Shown: positions 49,914 through 62,408 of the stretch, in pieces
How positions within the stretch are numbered: the stretch's first letter is position 1
How the letters are laid out: each line of letters begins with the position of its first letter
NCBI GenBank assembly: GCA_964019425.1
Contig: OZ025794.1
Coordinates: 248,001 to 312,000 of the forward strand
Direction of reading: 5' to 3'
Length of the DNA: 64,000 bases
Source: Flectonema sp. DT1601
Lineage: Eukaryota > Euglenozoa > Diplonemea > Diplonemida > Diplonemidae
Made by a program: the position numbers and the translations under genes
The notes under the pieces: model-generated
Databases searched by the model: none
Seen by the model: the letters and a program-made list of their open reading frames with translations, nothing else
What the model was told of the DNA's origin: nothing

Positions 49914-50999
49914 TTACAAGGGGGTGGAGTCACCGTGAACGTCATCAGCAGAACATCTCCTTCGATTATAACGATATCTTGATGGAGGGGTCCGTTTTTT
50001 CAGAGTTGAACGCTCAGACTTTCTCGGCGGAGTTTCAATTTCCTCATGTTCTTCTGTGTCTGGCGGACTCAAACCTTCTGCCCATGAAGCTAATTGGAAC
50101 TTCAGGGCCGCAATTTGAGACCGTGCCAAGGCGAGTTGAACATTTAAATCGCTCGCCAGTCCCGTTAACATCATGGATTGCTCAAGCTGCTCTGCGTGAG
50201 TTGTACACCGTTGGTGATTCAGCTCCGAGAGGCGAAGTTGGGCATCCAAAAGTTGTTCTGAGAGCTCTGCCGCTTTCTCGTTTGTTTCGAGAGAGTCATC
50301 TACTGCTCGACAGTAGTTCTCGAGTAAGTCAATCCTACCCTCGGACCATTGTCTCGCAATAGGTGTATTCTCTCTAACGGAGATAACGTGACTCTCTTGT
50401 CGTAAAATCTTGGTCGGCGTGCGGTCGAGAGCTTCACTCTGCGGCATTGTCGGAGGAATTGAGGCTAGAGGACAAAGAGGGGTGATATAATTAAGGGTAG
50501 GGATAAGGGGTTTAATAAGAGGAGTAAAAAGACTACTCGTAGTTGTAAAGAGCGAGAGGTAGTTCTTTGCTATCTTCATCATAGCAACAGATTCATACAG
50601 AACGGGGGTTCGGGGGGAAACTTGTTGACTAAAGTGGGTCATACGGGGACGCGCGGCACGCAAACTCTCGACCTCCTGTTGAGTATAGAAAAGTCTTATT
50701 TTACTTTCTCTTTCCTCATTACATTTGGTCTCCAATTCGTTCGACAGAAGAACAAACCTTTGATGGTAATTAAAGAGCGCCATTTCCGATAGGTCTGCTC
50801 TCTGAGTCAGATTTGCGAGCTCACGTTTCCTGTAATCTTCCACTAAGTCATATTGTCGAACTAGTGCAGAAAGAGAAGTCTTCGATTCATCGCGTTCTGC
50901 TGTTAACCGTTGAATTACTCCTTCCAGAAGTTCATATTCTTTTCTATCTTTTTCAATAATTAAAACAGGAAATCCATTAGTAGCAAATTTGTTTTTCAT
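49914..50999 (-). CDS. Truncated coiled-coil protein, unit 2
   Basis: 361 residues, protein identical to the unit 1 copy. Confidence 0.55.
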   Translation of the reverse strand: MKNKFATNGFPVLIIEKDRKEYELLEGVIQRLTAERDESKTSLSALVRQYDLVEDYRKRELANLTQRADLSEMALFNYHQRFVLLSNELETKCNEERESKIRLFYTQQEVESLRAARPRMTHFSQQVSPRTPVLYESVAMMKIAKNYLSLFTTTSSLFTPLIKPLIPTLNYITPLCPLASIPPTMPQSEALDRTPTKILRQESHVISVRENTPIARQWSEGRIDLLENYCRAVDDSLETNEKAAELSEQLLDAQLRLSELNHQRCTTHAEQLEQSMMLTGLASDLNVQLALARSQIAALKFQLASWAEGLSPPDTEEHEEIETPPRKSERSTLKKRTPPSRYRYNRRRCSADDVHGDSTPL

Positions 51000-51392
51000 A
51001 CGGGAGAGGTTGGCTTTTATTAGTGGCTCCCCCCCCCTTGGGGGGGTTGGGGGGGGGTTAACTGTTCGAGTTTGTACGTAAAATACAAATGTTTTGTATC
51101 ATAAAAAACAGACGATAATTTAACATTAGTTCTGAGATACAGTGACTAAAGGTAATGTTAGTGCAGGTATACACTCTGCGATTGACGTAAATACTTTACA
51201 TTATAATAAATGTTTCTAACTTAGCTGCATACACATCTCTTTTTCCGTGTTGTCATTCAGTGCAGTACGCATTGCAGATACAAGTTCGATAAACCTGTTG
51301 TGAATGGTTTATAAAATGCTCAGAATGAAGAAAAATAAAGTGGAAAGACAGGGGGGATGTGACTAAATAAATAAAAAATGGAAAATCCCAGG

Positions 51393-51474
51393 GCCTGCAT
51401 AGCCGAGTGGATATGGTCACCGACCTTAAGTCTATTCGGTAGCCGTGGCACGGGTTCAATTCCCTGTTACGGCA
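51393..51474 (+). tRNA. tRNA-Leu(UAA)-like sequence, unit 2
   Basis: Identical to the unit 1 copy, including both internal promoter boxes and the T-run. Confidence 0.45.
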
Positions 51475-51746
51475 TATTTTTTGTGTTTTTCAACCAGGAA
51501 AATTAGTAAGAAGAAAACAGCAAGGAAAAGAGTACAAATTTTGTTAGTAAGTGGTATGGTTTTGAAATTGTGGGTGTATGGTTGCCAATTTGGTAAAAAA
51601 AAAATTCTTCAGAAAAAAATTTTCCTTTATAATATTTTCTGAAAAATTTTATTTTTTCAATTTTTTTTGCTATAGGTTTTTGCTACAGATCTCCTAAAAA
51701 AGATGGGTAGAAAAGTAATAAATGAATAATAAAAAGATTGCGATGA

Positions 51747-51813
51747 GGATACAAAATTGGACTTAACTTAACGCGAGCGAAGCGAGCGTAAAGTTAAGTC
51801 CAATTTTGTATCC
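51747..51813. repeat. 23-bp perfect hairpin, unit 2
   Basis: Same arms and loop as in unit 1. Confidence 0.88.
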
Positions 51814-53230
51814 TGGACGGGTACCTAGCTAGACACAGGGAATAAAAACAGACGTGACTTGGTTGTAAAAATAAGGTTTGTTCAGAAAGATTTAAAAAAA
51901 AAAAATTGTGTGCGAGCAACGCGAGCCTGGAAGGGGTATCTCTAGTCTCTTGTGTGTCGGTATCTCGGAAGTGCTGGTATCTCGTATGTGCGTTGGTATC
52001 TCTTGCGTGTTGGTATCTCTTGCACATAATAAAAAAAAATATTGAGTTAACATGATCAGTTTTATTTATCATCAGAGACAGACCGGAACTATTTGAAAAT
52101 AAAATGTAGATGGGAAACAGTGAAAATTAAAATGAATGATAAAATTAAATGAGATTTATGACATAACAGACCAGATAGAGAGTAATAAAGGGAAAAGGAA
52201 AACGGAAAGGGTTCATTCACTTAGTTAAAGTTAAGACCGATTAGTCAGTTTAAGGTCTTGACTAGGACCAACAAAAAAAAAAAAAATATAAATAAATAAA
52301 TAAATAACGATCAAGCTGAGCTGATCTTGTTTTTATTAAAATAAGGGGAGCGGGAGGGATGGAAGGAATAAAGGAAAAAAAAAGAAAAGGTCGATCAATT
52401 GGATCTGGTCGTCGAGAAGAAGAAGACAATTATTTTAAAGGTCGATCGGCATAGCCGATCGTTGAGAAAAATAACCAGATATAAATACAATCAGTTTAAA
52501 TAAAAAAAAAAAAAAAATAAATAAATAAAAAAAAAAAAAAAGTTTAACGATCAAGCTGAGCTGATCTTGTTTTTATTAAAATAAGGGGAGCGGGAGGGAT
52601 GGAAGGAATAAAGGAAAAAAAAAGAAAAGGTCGATCAATTGGATCTGATCGTCGAGAAGAAGAAAACAATTGTTTTTAAAAAAAATGATCGGTATAGCCG
52701 ATCGTTGAGAAAAGAACAGATATAAATACAATCGGTTTTGGTGATCGACGAGTGGAGCGATCACTTGACAAGAAGGAAAAAAGAAAGGACCGATTAATTG
52801 GGGCTTTGGTTGTATTCCCAAGGCATGTTTTTTTTTTTTTTTTTTTTATTATTCATTTACATTTACATTTTTTTTTTTTTTTTTTTTTTTAAATTAATAA
52901 TCACATTTTGTTCAAAAATATTTCATATTAGAGTAAAAGAAAAAGAAAAAAAGAAATAAGAGAAAAAAAAAAAAACCATTGCTGGCCCCCTCACCACTCA
53001 TAGAGGATGAGGAGGCCAGTAAGGCGTCACTCAAATCTATGCCAAGCCTTGGGAACTTGGATTGGGGTTTAGACCATTTACAATTAACAATTAATCTGAT
53101 TAACGTTATGATCTGACGGACATAAACATATCGACAAAATATTACAAACAAAACGAACAATAAATAATAAATAATAAATAAGCTAATAAACTAAATAAAC
53201 AAAGTGATGTGAAAGTAAGGAAAAAGAGAA

Positions 53231-54316
53231 TTACAAGGGGGTGGAGTCACCGTGAACGTCATCAGCAGAACATCTCCTTCGATTATAACGATATCTTGAT
53301 GGAGGGGTCCGTTTTTTCAGAGTTGAACGCTCAGACTTTCTCGGCGGAGTTTCAATTTCCTCATGTTCTTCTGTGTCTGGCGGACTCAAACCTTCTGCCC
53401 ATGAAGCTAATTGGAACTTCAGGGCCGCAATTTGAGACCGTGCCAAGGCGAGTTGAACATTTAAATCGCTCGCCAGTCCCGTTAACATCATGGATTGCTC
53501 AAGCTGCTCTGCGTGAGTTGTACACCGTTGGTGATTCAGCTCCGAGAGGCGAAGTTGGGCATCCAAAAGTTGTTCTGAGAGCTCTGCCGCTTTCTCGTTT
53601 GTTTCGAGAGAGTCATCTACTGCTCGACAGTAGTTCTCGAGTAAGTCAATCCTACCCTCGGACCATTGTCTCGCAATAGGTGTATTCTCTCTAACGGAGA
53701 TAACGTGACTCTCTTGTCGTAAAATCTTGGTCGGCGTGCGGTCGAGAGCTTCACTCTGCGGCATTGTCGGAGGAATTGAGGCTAGAGGACAAAGAGGGGT
53801 GATATAATTAAGGGTAGGGATAAGGGGTTTAATAAGAGGAGTAAAAAGACTACTCGTAGTTGTAAAGAGCGAGAGGTAGTTCTTTGCTATCTTCATCATA
53901 GCAACAGATTCATACAGAACGGGGGTTCGGGGGGAAACTTGTTGACTAAAGTGGGTCATACGGGGACGCGCGGCACGCAAACTCTCGACCTCCTGTTGAG
54001 TATAGAAAAGTCTTATTTTACTTTCTCTTTCCTCATTACATTTGGTCTCCAATTCGTTCGACAGAAGAACAAACCTTTGATGGTAATTAAAGAGCGCCAT
54101 TTCCGATAGGTCTGCTCTCTGAGTCAGATTTGCGAGCTCACGTTTCCTGTAATCTTCCACTAAGTCATATTGTCGAACTAGTGCAGAAAGAGAAGTCTTC
54201 GATTCATCGCGTTCTGCTGTTAACCGTTGAATTACTCCTTCCAGAAGTTCATATTCTTTTCTATCTTTTTCAATAATTAAAACAGGAAATCCATTAGTAG
54301 CAAATTTGTTTTTCAT
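53231..54316 (-). CDS. Truncated coiled-coil protein, unit 3
   Basis: 361 residues, protein identical to units 1 and 2. Confidence 0.55.
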   Translation of the reverse strand: MKNKFATNGFPVLIIEKDRKEYELLEGVIQRLTAERDESKTSLSALVRQYDLVEDYRKRELANLTQRADLSEMALFNYHQRFVLLSNELETKCNEERESKIRLFYTQQEVESLRAARPRMTHFSQQVSPRTPVLYESVAMMKIAKNYLSLFTTTSSLFTPLIKPLIPTLNYITPLCPLASIPPTMPQSEALDRTPTKILRQESHVISVRENTPIARQWSEGRIDLLENYCRAVDDSLETNEKAAELSEQLLDAQLRLSELNHQRCTTHAEQLEQSMMLTGLASDLNVQLALARSQIAALKFQLASWAEGLSPPDTEEHEEIETPPRKSERSTLKKRTPPSRYRYNRRRCSADDVHGDSTPL

Positions 54317-54709
54317 ACGGGAGAGGTTGGCTTTTATTAGTGGCTCCCCCCCCCTTGGGGGGGTTGGGGGGGGGTTAACTGTTCGAGTTTGTACGTAAAA
54401 TACAAATGTTTTGTATCATAAAAAACAGACGATAATTTAACATTAGTTCTGAGATACAGTGACTAAAGGTAATGTTAGTGCAGGTATACACTCTGCGATT
54501 GACGTAAATACTTTACATTATAATAAATGTTTCTAACTTAGCTGCATACACATCTCTTTTTCCGTGTTGTCATTCAGTGCAGTACGCATTGCAGATACAA
54601 GTTCGATAAACCTGTTGTGAATGGTTTATAAAATGCTCAGAATGAAGAAAAATAAAGTGGAAAGACAGGGGGGATGTGACTAAATAAATAAAAAATGGAA
54701 AATCCCAGG

Positions 54710-54791
54710 GCCTGCATAGCCGAGTGGATATGGTCACCGACCTTAAGTCTATTCGGTAGCCGTGGCACGGGTTCAATTCCCTGTTACGGCA
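54710..54791 (+). tRNA. tRNA-Leu(UAA)-like sequence, unit 3
   Basis: Identical to the unit 1 copy. Confidence 0.45.
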
Positions 54792-55063
54792 TATTTTTTG
54801 TGTTTTTCAACCAGGAAAATTAGTAAGAAGAAAACAGCAAGGAAAAGAGTACAAATTTTGTTAGTAAGTGGTATGGTTTTGAAATTGTGGGTGTATGGTT
54901 GCCAATTTGGTAAAAAAAAAATTCTTCAGAAAAAAATTTTCCTTTATAATATTTTCTGAAAAATTTTATTTTTTCAATTTTTTTTGCTATAGGTTTTTGC
55001 TACAGATCTCCTAAAAAAGATGGGTAGAAAAGTAATAAATGAATAATAAAAAGATTGCGATGA

Positions 55064-55130
55064 GGATACAAAATTGGACTTAACTTAACGCGAGCGAAGC
55101 GAGCGTAAAGTTAAGTCCAATTTTGTATCC
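55064..55130. repeat. 23-bp perfect hairpin, unit 3
   Basis: Same arms and loop as in unit 1. Confidence 0.88.
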
Positions 55131-56174
55131 TGGACGGGTACCTAGCTAGACACAGGGAATAAAAACAGACGTGACTTGGTTGTAAAAATAAGGTTTGTTC
55201 AGAAAGATTTAAAAAAAAAAAATTGTGTGCGAGCAACGCGAGCCTGGAAGGGGTATCTCTAGTCTCTTGTGTGTCGGTATCTCGGAAGTGCTGGTATCTC
55301 GTATGTGCGTTGGTATCTCTTGCGTGTTGGTATCTCTTGCACATAATAAAAAAAAATATTGAGTTAACATGATCAGTTTTATTTATCATCAGAGACAGAC
55401 CGGAACTATTTGAAAATAAAATGTAGATGGGAAACAGTGAAAATTAAAATGAATGATAAAATTAAATGAGATTTATGACATAACAGACCAGATAGAGAGT
55501 AATAAAGGGAAAAGGAAAACGGAAAGGGTTCATTCACTTAGTTAAAGTTAAGACCGATTAGTCAGTTTAAGGTCTTGACTAGGACCAACAAAAAAAAAAA
55601 AAATATAAATAAATAAATAAATAACGATCAAGCTGAGCTGATCTTGTTTTTATTAAAATAAGGGGAGCGGGAGGGATGGAAGGAATAAAGGAAAAAAAAA
55701 GAAAAGGTCGATCAATTGGATCTGGTCGTCGAGAAGAAGAAGACAATTATTTTAAAGGTCGATCGGCATAGCCGATCGTTGAGAAAAATAACCAGATATA
55801 AATACAATCAGTTTAAATAAAAAAAAAAAAAAAATAAATAAATAAAAAAAAAAAAAAAGTTTAACGATCAAGCTGAGCTGATCTTGTTTTTATTAAAATA
55901 AGGGGAGCGGGAGGGATGGAAGGAATAAAGGAAAAAAAAAGAAAAGGTCGATCAATTGGATCTGATCGTCGAGAAGAAGAAAACAATTGTTTTTAAAAAA
56001 AATGATCGGTATAGCCGATCGTTGAGAAAAGAACAGATATAAATACAATCGGTTTTGGTGATCGACGAGTGGAGCGATCACTTGACAAGAAGGAAAAAAG
56101 AAAGGACCGATTAATTGGGGCTTTGGTTGTATTCCCAAGGCATGTTTTTTTTTTTTTTTTTTTTATTATTCATT

Positions 56175-56209
<35 letters not shown>

Positions 56210-56541
56210 TAATCACATTTTGTTCAAAAATATTTCATATTAGAGTAAAAGAAAAAGAAAAAAAGAAATAAGAGAAAAAAAAAAAACCATTGCTGGCCCC
56301 CTCACCACTCATAGAGGATGAGGAGGCCAGTAAGGCGTCACTCAAATCTATGCCAAGCCTTGGGAACTTGGATTGGGGTTTAGACCATTTACAATTAACA
56401 ATTAATCTGATTAACGTTATGATCTGACGGACATAAACATATCGACAAAATATTACAAACAAAACGAACAATAAATAATAAATAATAAATAAGCTAATAA
56501 ACTAAATAAACAAAGTGATGTGAAAGTAAGGAAAAAGAGAA

Positions 56542-57627
56542 TTACAAGGGGGTGGAGTCACCGTGAACGTCATCAGCAGAACATCTCCTTCGATTATAAC
56601 GATATCTTGATGGAGGGGTCCGTTTTTTCAGAGTTGAACGCTCAGACTTTCTCGGCGGAGTTTCAATTTCCTCATGTTCTTCTGTGTCTGGCGGACTCAA
56701 ACCTTCTGCCCATGAAGCTAATTGGAACTTCAGGGCCGCAATTTGAGACCGTGCCAAGGCGAGTTGAACATTTAAATCGCTCGCCAGTCCCGTTAACATC
56801 ATGGATTGCTCAAGCTGCTCTGCGTGAGTTGTACACCGTTGGTGATTCAGCTCCGAGAGGCGAAGTTGGGCATCCAAAAGTTGTTCTGAGAGCTCTGCCG
56901 CTTTCTCGTTTGTTTCGAGAGAGTCATCTACTGCTCGACAGTAGTTCTCGAGTAAGTCAATCCTACCCTCGGACCATTGTCTCGCAATAGGTGTATTCTC
57001 TCTAACGGAGATAACGTGACTCTCTTGTCGTAAAATCTTGGTCGGCGTGCGGTCGAGAGCTTCACTCTGCGGCATTGTCGGAGGAATTGAGGCTAGAGGA
57101 CAAAGAGGGGTGATATAATTAAGGGTAGGGATAAGGGGTTTAATAAGAGGAGTAAAAAGACTACTCGTAGTTGTAAAGAGCGAGAGGTAGTTCTTTGCTA
57201 TCTTCATCATAGCAACAGATTCATACAGAACGGGGGTTCGGGGGGAAACTTGTTGACTAAAGTGGGTCATACGGGGACGCGCGGCACGCAAACTCTCGAC
57301 CTCCTGTTGAGTATAGAAAAGTCTTATTTTACTTTCTCTTTCCTCATTACATTTGGTCTCCAATTCGTTCGACAGAAGAACAAACCTTTGATGGTAATTA
57401 AAGAGCGCCATTTCCGATAGGTCTGCTCTCTGAGTCAGATTTGCGAGCTCACGTTTCCTGTAATCTTCCACTAAGTCATATTGTCGAACTAGTGCAGAAA
57501 GAGAAGTCTTCGATTCATCGCGTTCTGCTGTTAACCGTTGAATTACTCCTTCCAGAAGTTCATATTCTTTTCTATCTTTTTCAATAATTAAAACAGGAAA
57601 TCCATTAGTAGCAAATTTGTTTTTCAT
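56542..57627 (-). CDS. Truncated coiled-coil protein, unit 4
   Basis: Same 361-residue protein. Here the upstream C-run has ten rather than nine bases, so the frame stays open upstream to a Met at 57717 (391 residues). The extra residues translate the C/G tract and are unlikely to be real. Confidence 0.55.
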   Translation of the reverse strand: MKNKFATNGFPVLIIEKDRKEYELLEGVIQRLTAERDESKTSLSALVRQYDLVEDYRKRELANLTQRADLSEMALFNYHQRFVLLSNELETKCNEERESKIRLFYTQQEVESLRAARPRMTHFSQQVSPRTPVLYESVAMMKIAKNYLSLFTTTSSLFTPLIKPLIPTLNYITPLCPLASIPPTMPQSEALDRTPTKILRQESHVISVRENTPIARQWSEGRIDLLENYCRAVDDSLETNEKAAELSEQLLDAQLRLSELNHQRCTTHAEQLEQSMMLTGLASDLNVQLALARSQIAALKFQLASWAEGLSPPDTEEHEEIETPPRKSERSTLKKRTPPSRYRYNRRRCSADDVHGDSTPL

Positions 57628-57853
57628 ACGGGAGAGGTTGGCTTTTATTAGTGGCTCCCCCCCCCCTTGGGGGGGTTGGGGGGGGGTTAACTGTTCGAGT
57701 TTGTACGTAAAATACAAATGTTTTGTATCATAAAAAACAGACGATAATTTAACATTAGTTCTGAGATACAGTGACTAAAGGTAATGTTAGTGCAGGTATA
57801 CACTCTGCGATTGACGTAAATACTTTACATTATAATAAATGTTTCTAACTTAG

Positions 57854-58181
57854 TTTTTTTTCGATAAGGTGGGAAGTAACGGACTGGGAGCTTTTGGCTC
57901 CTGCCCTATTCCCGTTGTAAACTTTCTTTTTATTTTTATTTTTTTTAACAGGCCCAAAGGGCGACAATGATGGTTGCTGACCAAGGAATAATATTCAAAT
58001 GAATTTTCGTTTCAAAGAAACGAACAGAATTAAGAGAGAGGTAGAGAAAAAAAAAAAAAAAAAAAAAAAAGAAAGAATAGAAAAAAATATGAAGAGGAAA
58101 TAATCAAACATGAAAAAAAAAAAAAAAAATAAAATAAAATATAAATAAAAACGTTGTATGAAAAAGGAAAAAAAAGAAAAA
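57854..58181 (+). repeat. Truncated B head inserted in unit 4
   Basis: TTTTTCGATAAGGTGGG through the three hairpins to GTATGAAAAAGG, replacing one base inside F between CTTAG and TGCATACACATC. It lacks the first four bases, the distal part and all satellite. Confidence 0.85.
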
Positions 58182-58348
58182 TGCATACACATCTCTTTTT
58201 CCGTGTTGTCATTCAGTGCAGTACGCATTGCAGATACAAGTTCGATAAACCTGTTGTGAATGGTTTATAAAATGCTCAGAATGAAGAAAAATAAAGTGGA
58301 AAGACAGGGGGGATGTGACTAAATAAATAAAAAATGGAAAATCCCAGG

Positions 58349-58430
58349 GCCTGCATAGCCGAGTGGATATGGTCACCGACCTTAAGTCTATTCGGTAGCC
58401 GTGGCACGGGTTCAATTCCCTGTTACGGCA
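58349..58430 (+). tRNA. tRNA-Leu(UAA)-like sequence, unit 4
   Basis: Identical to the unit 1 copy. Confidence 0.45.
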
Positions 58431-58702
58431 TATTTTTTGTGTTTTTCAACCAGGAAAATTAGTAAGAAGAAAACAGCAAGGAAAAGAGTACAAATTTTGT
58501 TAGTAAGTGGTATGGTTTTGAAATTGTGGGTGTATGGTTGCCAATTTGGTAAAAAAAAAATTCTTCAGAAAAAAATTTTCCTTTATAATATTTTCTGAAA
58601 AATTTTATTTTTTCAATTTTTTTTGCTATAGGTTTTTGCTACAGATCTCCTAAAAAAGATGGGTAGAAAAGTAATAAATGAATAATAAAAAGATTGCGAT
58701 GA

Positions 58703-58769
58703 GGATACAAAATTGGACTTAACTTAACGCGAGCGAAGCGAGCGTAAAGTTAAGTCCAATTTTGTATCC
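58703..58769. repeat. 23-bp perfect hairpin, unit 4
   Basis: Same arms and loop as in unit 1. Confidence 0.88.
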
Positions 58770-60180
58770 TGGACGGGTACCTAGCTAGACACAGGGAATA
58801 AAAACAGACGTGACTTGGTTGTAAAAATAAGGTTTGTTCAGAAAGATTTAAAAAAAAAAAATTGTGTGCGAGCAACGCGAGCCTGGAAGGGGTATCTCTA
58901 GTCTCTTGTGTGTCGGTATCTCGGAAGTGCTGGTATCTCGTATGTGCGTTGGTATCTCTTGCGTGTTGGTATCTCTTGCACATAATAAAAAAAAATATTG
59001 AGTTAACATGATCAGTTTTATTTATCATCAGAGACAGACCGGAACTATTTGAAAATAAAATGTAGATGGGAAACAGTGAAAATTAAAATGAATGATAAAA
59101 TTAAATGAGATTTATGACATAACAGACCAGATAGAGAGTAATAAAGGGAAAAGGAAAACGGAAAGGGTTCATTCACTTAGTTAAAGTTAAGACCGATTAG
59201 TCAGTTTAAGGTCTTGACTAGGACCAACAAAAAAAAAAAAAATATAAATAAATAAATAAATAACGATCAAGCTGAGCTGATCTTGTTTTTATTAAAATAA
59301 GGGGAGCGGGAGGGATGGAAGGAATAAAGGAAAAAAAAAGAAAAGGTCGATCAATTGGATCTGGTCGTCGAGAAGAAGAAGACAATTATTTTAAAGGTCG
59401 ATCGGCATAGCCGATCGTTGAGAAAAATAACCAGATATAAATACAATCAGTTTAAATAAAAAAAAAAAAAAAATAAATAAATAAAAAAAAAAAAAAAGTT
59501 TAACGATCAAGCTGAGCTGATCTTGTTTTTATTAAAATAAGGGGAGCGGGAGGGATGGAAGGAATAAAGGAAAAAAAAAGAAAAGGTCGATCAATTGGAT
59601 CTGATCGTCGAGAAGAAGAAAACAATTGTTTTTAAAAAAAATGATCGGTATAGCCGATCGTTGAGAAAAGAACAGATATAAATACAATCGGTTTTGGTGA
59701 TCGACGAGTGGAGCGATCACTTGACAAGAAGGAAAAAAGAAAGGACCGATTAATTGGGGCTTTGGTTGTATTCCCAAGGCATGTTTTTTTTTTTTTTTTT
59801 TTTATTATTCATTTACATTTTTTTTTTTTTTTTTTTTTTTAAATTAATAATCACATTTTGTTCAAAAATATTTCATATTAGAGTAAAAGAAAAAGAAAAA
59901 AAGAAATAAGAGAAAAAAAAAAAAACCATTGCTGGCCCCCTCACCACTCATAGAGGATGAGGAGGCCAGTAAGGCGTCACTCAAATCTATGCCAAGCCTT
60001 GGGAACTTGGATTGGGGTTTAGACCATTTACAATTAACAATTAATCTGATTAACGTTATGATCTGACGGACATAAACATATCGACAAAATATTACAAACA
60101 AAACGAACAATAAATAATAAATAATAAATAAGCTAATAAACTAAATAAACAAAGTGATGTGAAAGTAAGGAAAAAGAGAA

Positions 60181-61266
60181 TTACAAGGGGGTGGAGTCAC
60201 CGTGAACGTCATCAGCAGAACATCTCCTTCGATTATAACGATATCTTGATGGAGGGGTCCGTTTTTTCAGAGTTGAACGCTCAGACTTTCTCGGCGGAGT
60301 TTCAATTTCCTCATGTTCTTCTGTGTCTGGCGGACTCAAACCTTCTGCCCATGAAGCTAATTGGAACTTCAGGGCCGCAATTTGAGACCGTGCCAAGGCG
60401 AGTTGAACATTTAAATCGCTCGCCAGTCCCGTTAACATCATGGATTGCTCAAGCTGCTCTGCGTGAGTTGTACACCGTTGGTGATTCAGCTCCGAGAGGC
60501 GAAGTTGGGCATCCAAAAGTTGTTCTGAGAGCTCTGCCGCTTTCTCGTTTGTTTCGAGAGAGTCATCTACTGCTCGACAGTAGTTCTCGAGTAAGTCAAT
60601 CCTACCCTCGGACCATTGTCTCGCAATAGGTGTATTCTCTCTAACGGAGATAACGTGACTCTCTTGTCGTAAAATCTTGGTCGGCGTGCGGTCGAGAGCT
60701 TCACTCTGCGGCATTGTCGGAGGAATTGAGGCTAGAGGACAAAGAGGGGTGATATAATTAAGGGTAGGGATAAGGGGTTTAATAAGAGGAGTAAAAAGAC
60801 TACTCGTAGTTGTAAAGAGCGAGAGGTAGTTCTTTGCTATCTTCATCATAGCAACAGATTCATACAGAACGGGGGTTCGGGGGGAAACTTGTTGACTAAA
60901 GTGGGTCATACGGGGACGCGCGGCACGCAAACTCTCGACCTCCTGTTGAGTATAGAAAAGTCTTATTTTACTTTCTCTTTCCTCATTACATTTGGTCTCC
61001 AATTCGTTCGACAGAAGAACAAACCTTTGATGGTAATTAAAGAGCGCCATTTCCGATAGGTCTGCTCTCTGAGTCAGATTTGCGAGCTCACGTTTCCTGT
61101 AATCTTCCACTAAGTCATATTGTCGAACTAGTGCAGAAAGAGAAGTCTTCGATTCATCGCGTTCTGCTGTTAACCGTTGAATTACTCCTTCCAGAAGTTC
61201 ATATTCTTTTCTATCTTTTTCAATAATTAAAACAGGAAATCCATTAGTAGCAAATTTGTTTTTCAT
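60181..61266 (-). CDS. Truncated coiled-coil protein, unit 5
   Basis: Same as unit 4, including the ten-base C-run that opens the frame to 61356. Confidence 0.55.
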   Translation of the reverse strand: MKNKFATNGFPVLIIEKDRKEYELLEGVIQRLTAERDESKTSLSALVRQYDLVEDYRKRELANLTQRADLSEMALFNYHQRFVLLSNELETKCNEERESKIRLFYTQQEVESLRAARPRMTHFSQQVSPRTPVLYESVAMMKIAKNYLSLFTTTSSLFTPLIKPLIPTLNYITPLCPLASIPPTMPQSEALDRTPTKILRQESHVISVRENTPIARQWSEGRIDLLENYCRAVDDSLETNEKAAELSEQLLDAQLRLSELNHQRCTTHAEQLEQSMMLTGLASDLNVQLALARSQIAALKFQLASWAEGLSPPDTEEHEEIETPPRKSERSTLKKRTPPSRYRYNRRRCSADDVHGDSTPL

Positions 61267-61492
61267 ACGGGAGAGGTTGGCTTTTATTAGTGGCTCCCCC
61301 CCCCCTTGGGGGGGTTGGGGGGGGGTTAACTGTTCGAGTTTGTACGTAAAATACAAATGTTTTGTATCATAAAAAACAGACGATAATTTAACATTAGTTC
61401 TGAGATACAGTGACTAAAGGTAATGTTAGTGCAGGTATACACTCTGCGATTGACGTAAATACTTTACATTATAATAAATGTTTCTAACTTAG

Positions 61493-61820
61493 TTTTTTTT
61501 CGATAAGGTGGGAAGTAACGGACTGGGAGCTTTTGGCTCCTGCCCTATTCCCGTTGTAAACTTTCTTTTTATTTTTATTTTTTTTAACAGGCCCAAAGGG
61601 CGACAATGATGGTTGCTGACCAAGGAATAATATTCAAATGAATTTTCGTTTCAAAGAAACGAACAGAATTAAGAGAGAGGTAGAGAAAAAAAAAAAAAAA
61701 AAAAAAAAAGAAAGAATAGAAAAAAATATGAAGAGGAAATAATCAAACATGAAAAAAAAAAAAAAAAATAAAATAAAATATAAATAAAAACGTTGTATGA
61801 AAAAGGAAAAAAAAGAAAAA
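61493..61820 (+). repeat. Truncated B head inserted in unit 5
   Basis: Same insertion, same junctions and same length as in unit 4, so the two units descend from one inserted ancestor. Confidence 0.85.
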
Positions 61821-61987
61821 TGCATACACATCTCTTTTTCCGTGTTGTCATTCAGTGCAGTACGCATTGCAGATACAAGTTCGATAAACCTGTTGTGAAT
61901 GGTTTATAAAATGCTCAGAATGAAGAAAAATAAAGTGGAAAGACAGGGGGGATGTGACTAAATAAATAAAAAATGGAAAATCCCAGG

Positions 61988-62069
61988 GCCTGCATAGCCG
62001 AGTGGATATGGTCACCGACCTTAAGTCTATTCGGTAGCCGTGGCACGGGTTCAATTCCCTGTTACGGCA
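61988..62069 (+). tRNA. tRNA-Leu(UAA)-like sequence, unit 5
   Basis: Identical to the unit 1 copy. Confidence 0.45.
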
Positions 62070-62341
62070 TATTTTTTGTGTTTTTCAACCAGGAAAATTA
62101 GTAAGAAGAAAACAGCAAGGAAAAGAGTACAAATTTTGTTAGTAAGTGGTATGGTTTTGAAATTGTGGGTGTATGGTTGCCAATTTGGTAAAAAAAAAAT
62201 TCTTCAGAAAAAAATTTTCCTTTATAATATTTTCTGAAAAATTTTATTTTTTCAATTTTTTTTGCTATAGGTTTTTGCTACAGATCTCCTAAAAAAGATG
62301 GGTAGAAAAGTAATAAATGAATAATAAAAAGATTGCGATGA

Positions 62342-62408
62342 GGATACAAAATTGGACTTAACTTAACGCGAGCGAAGCGAGCGTAAAGTTAAGTCCAATT
62401 TTGTATCC
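62342..62408. repeat. 23-bp perfect hairpin, unit 5
   Basis: Same arms and loop as in unit 1. Confidence 0.88.
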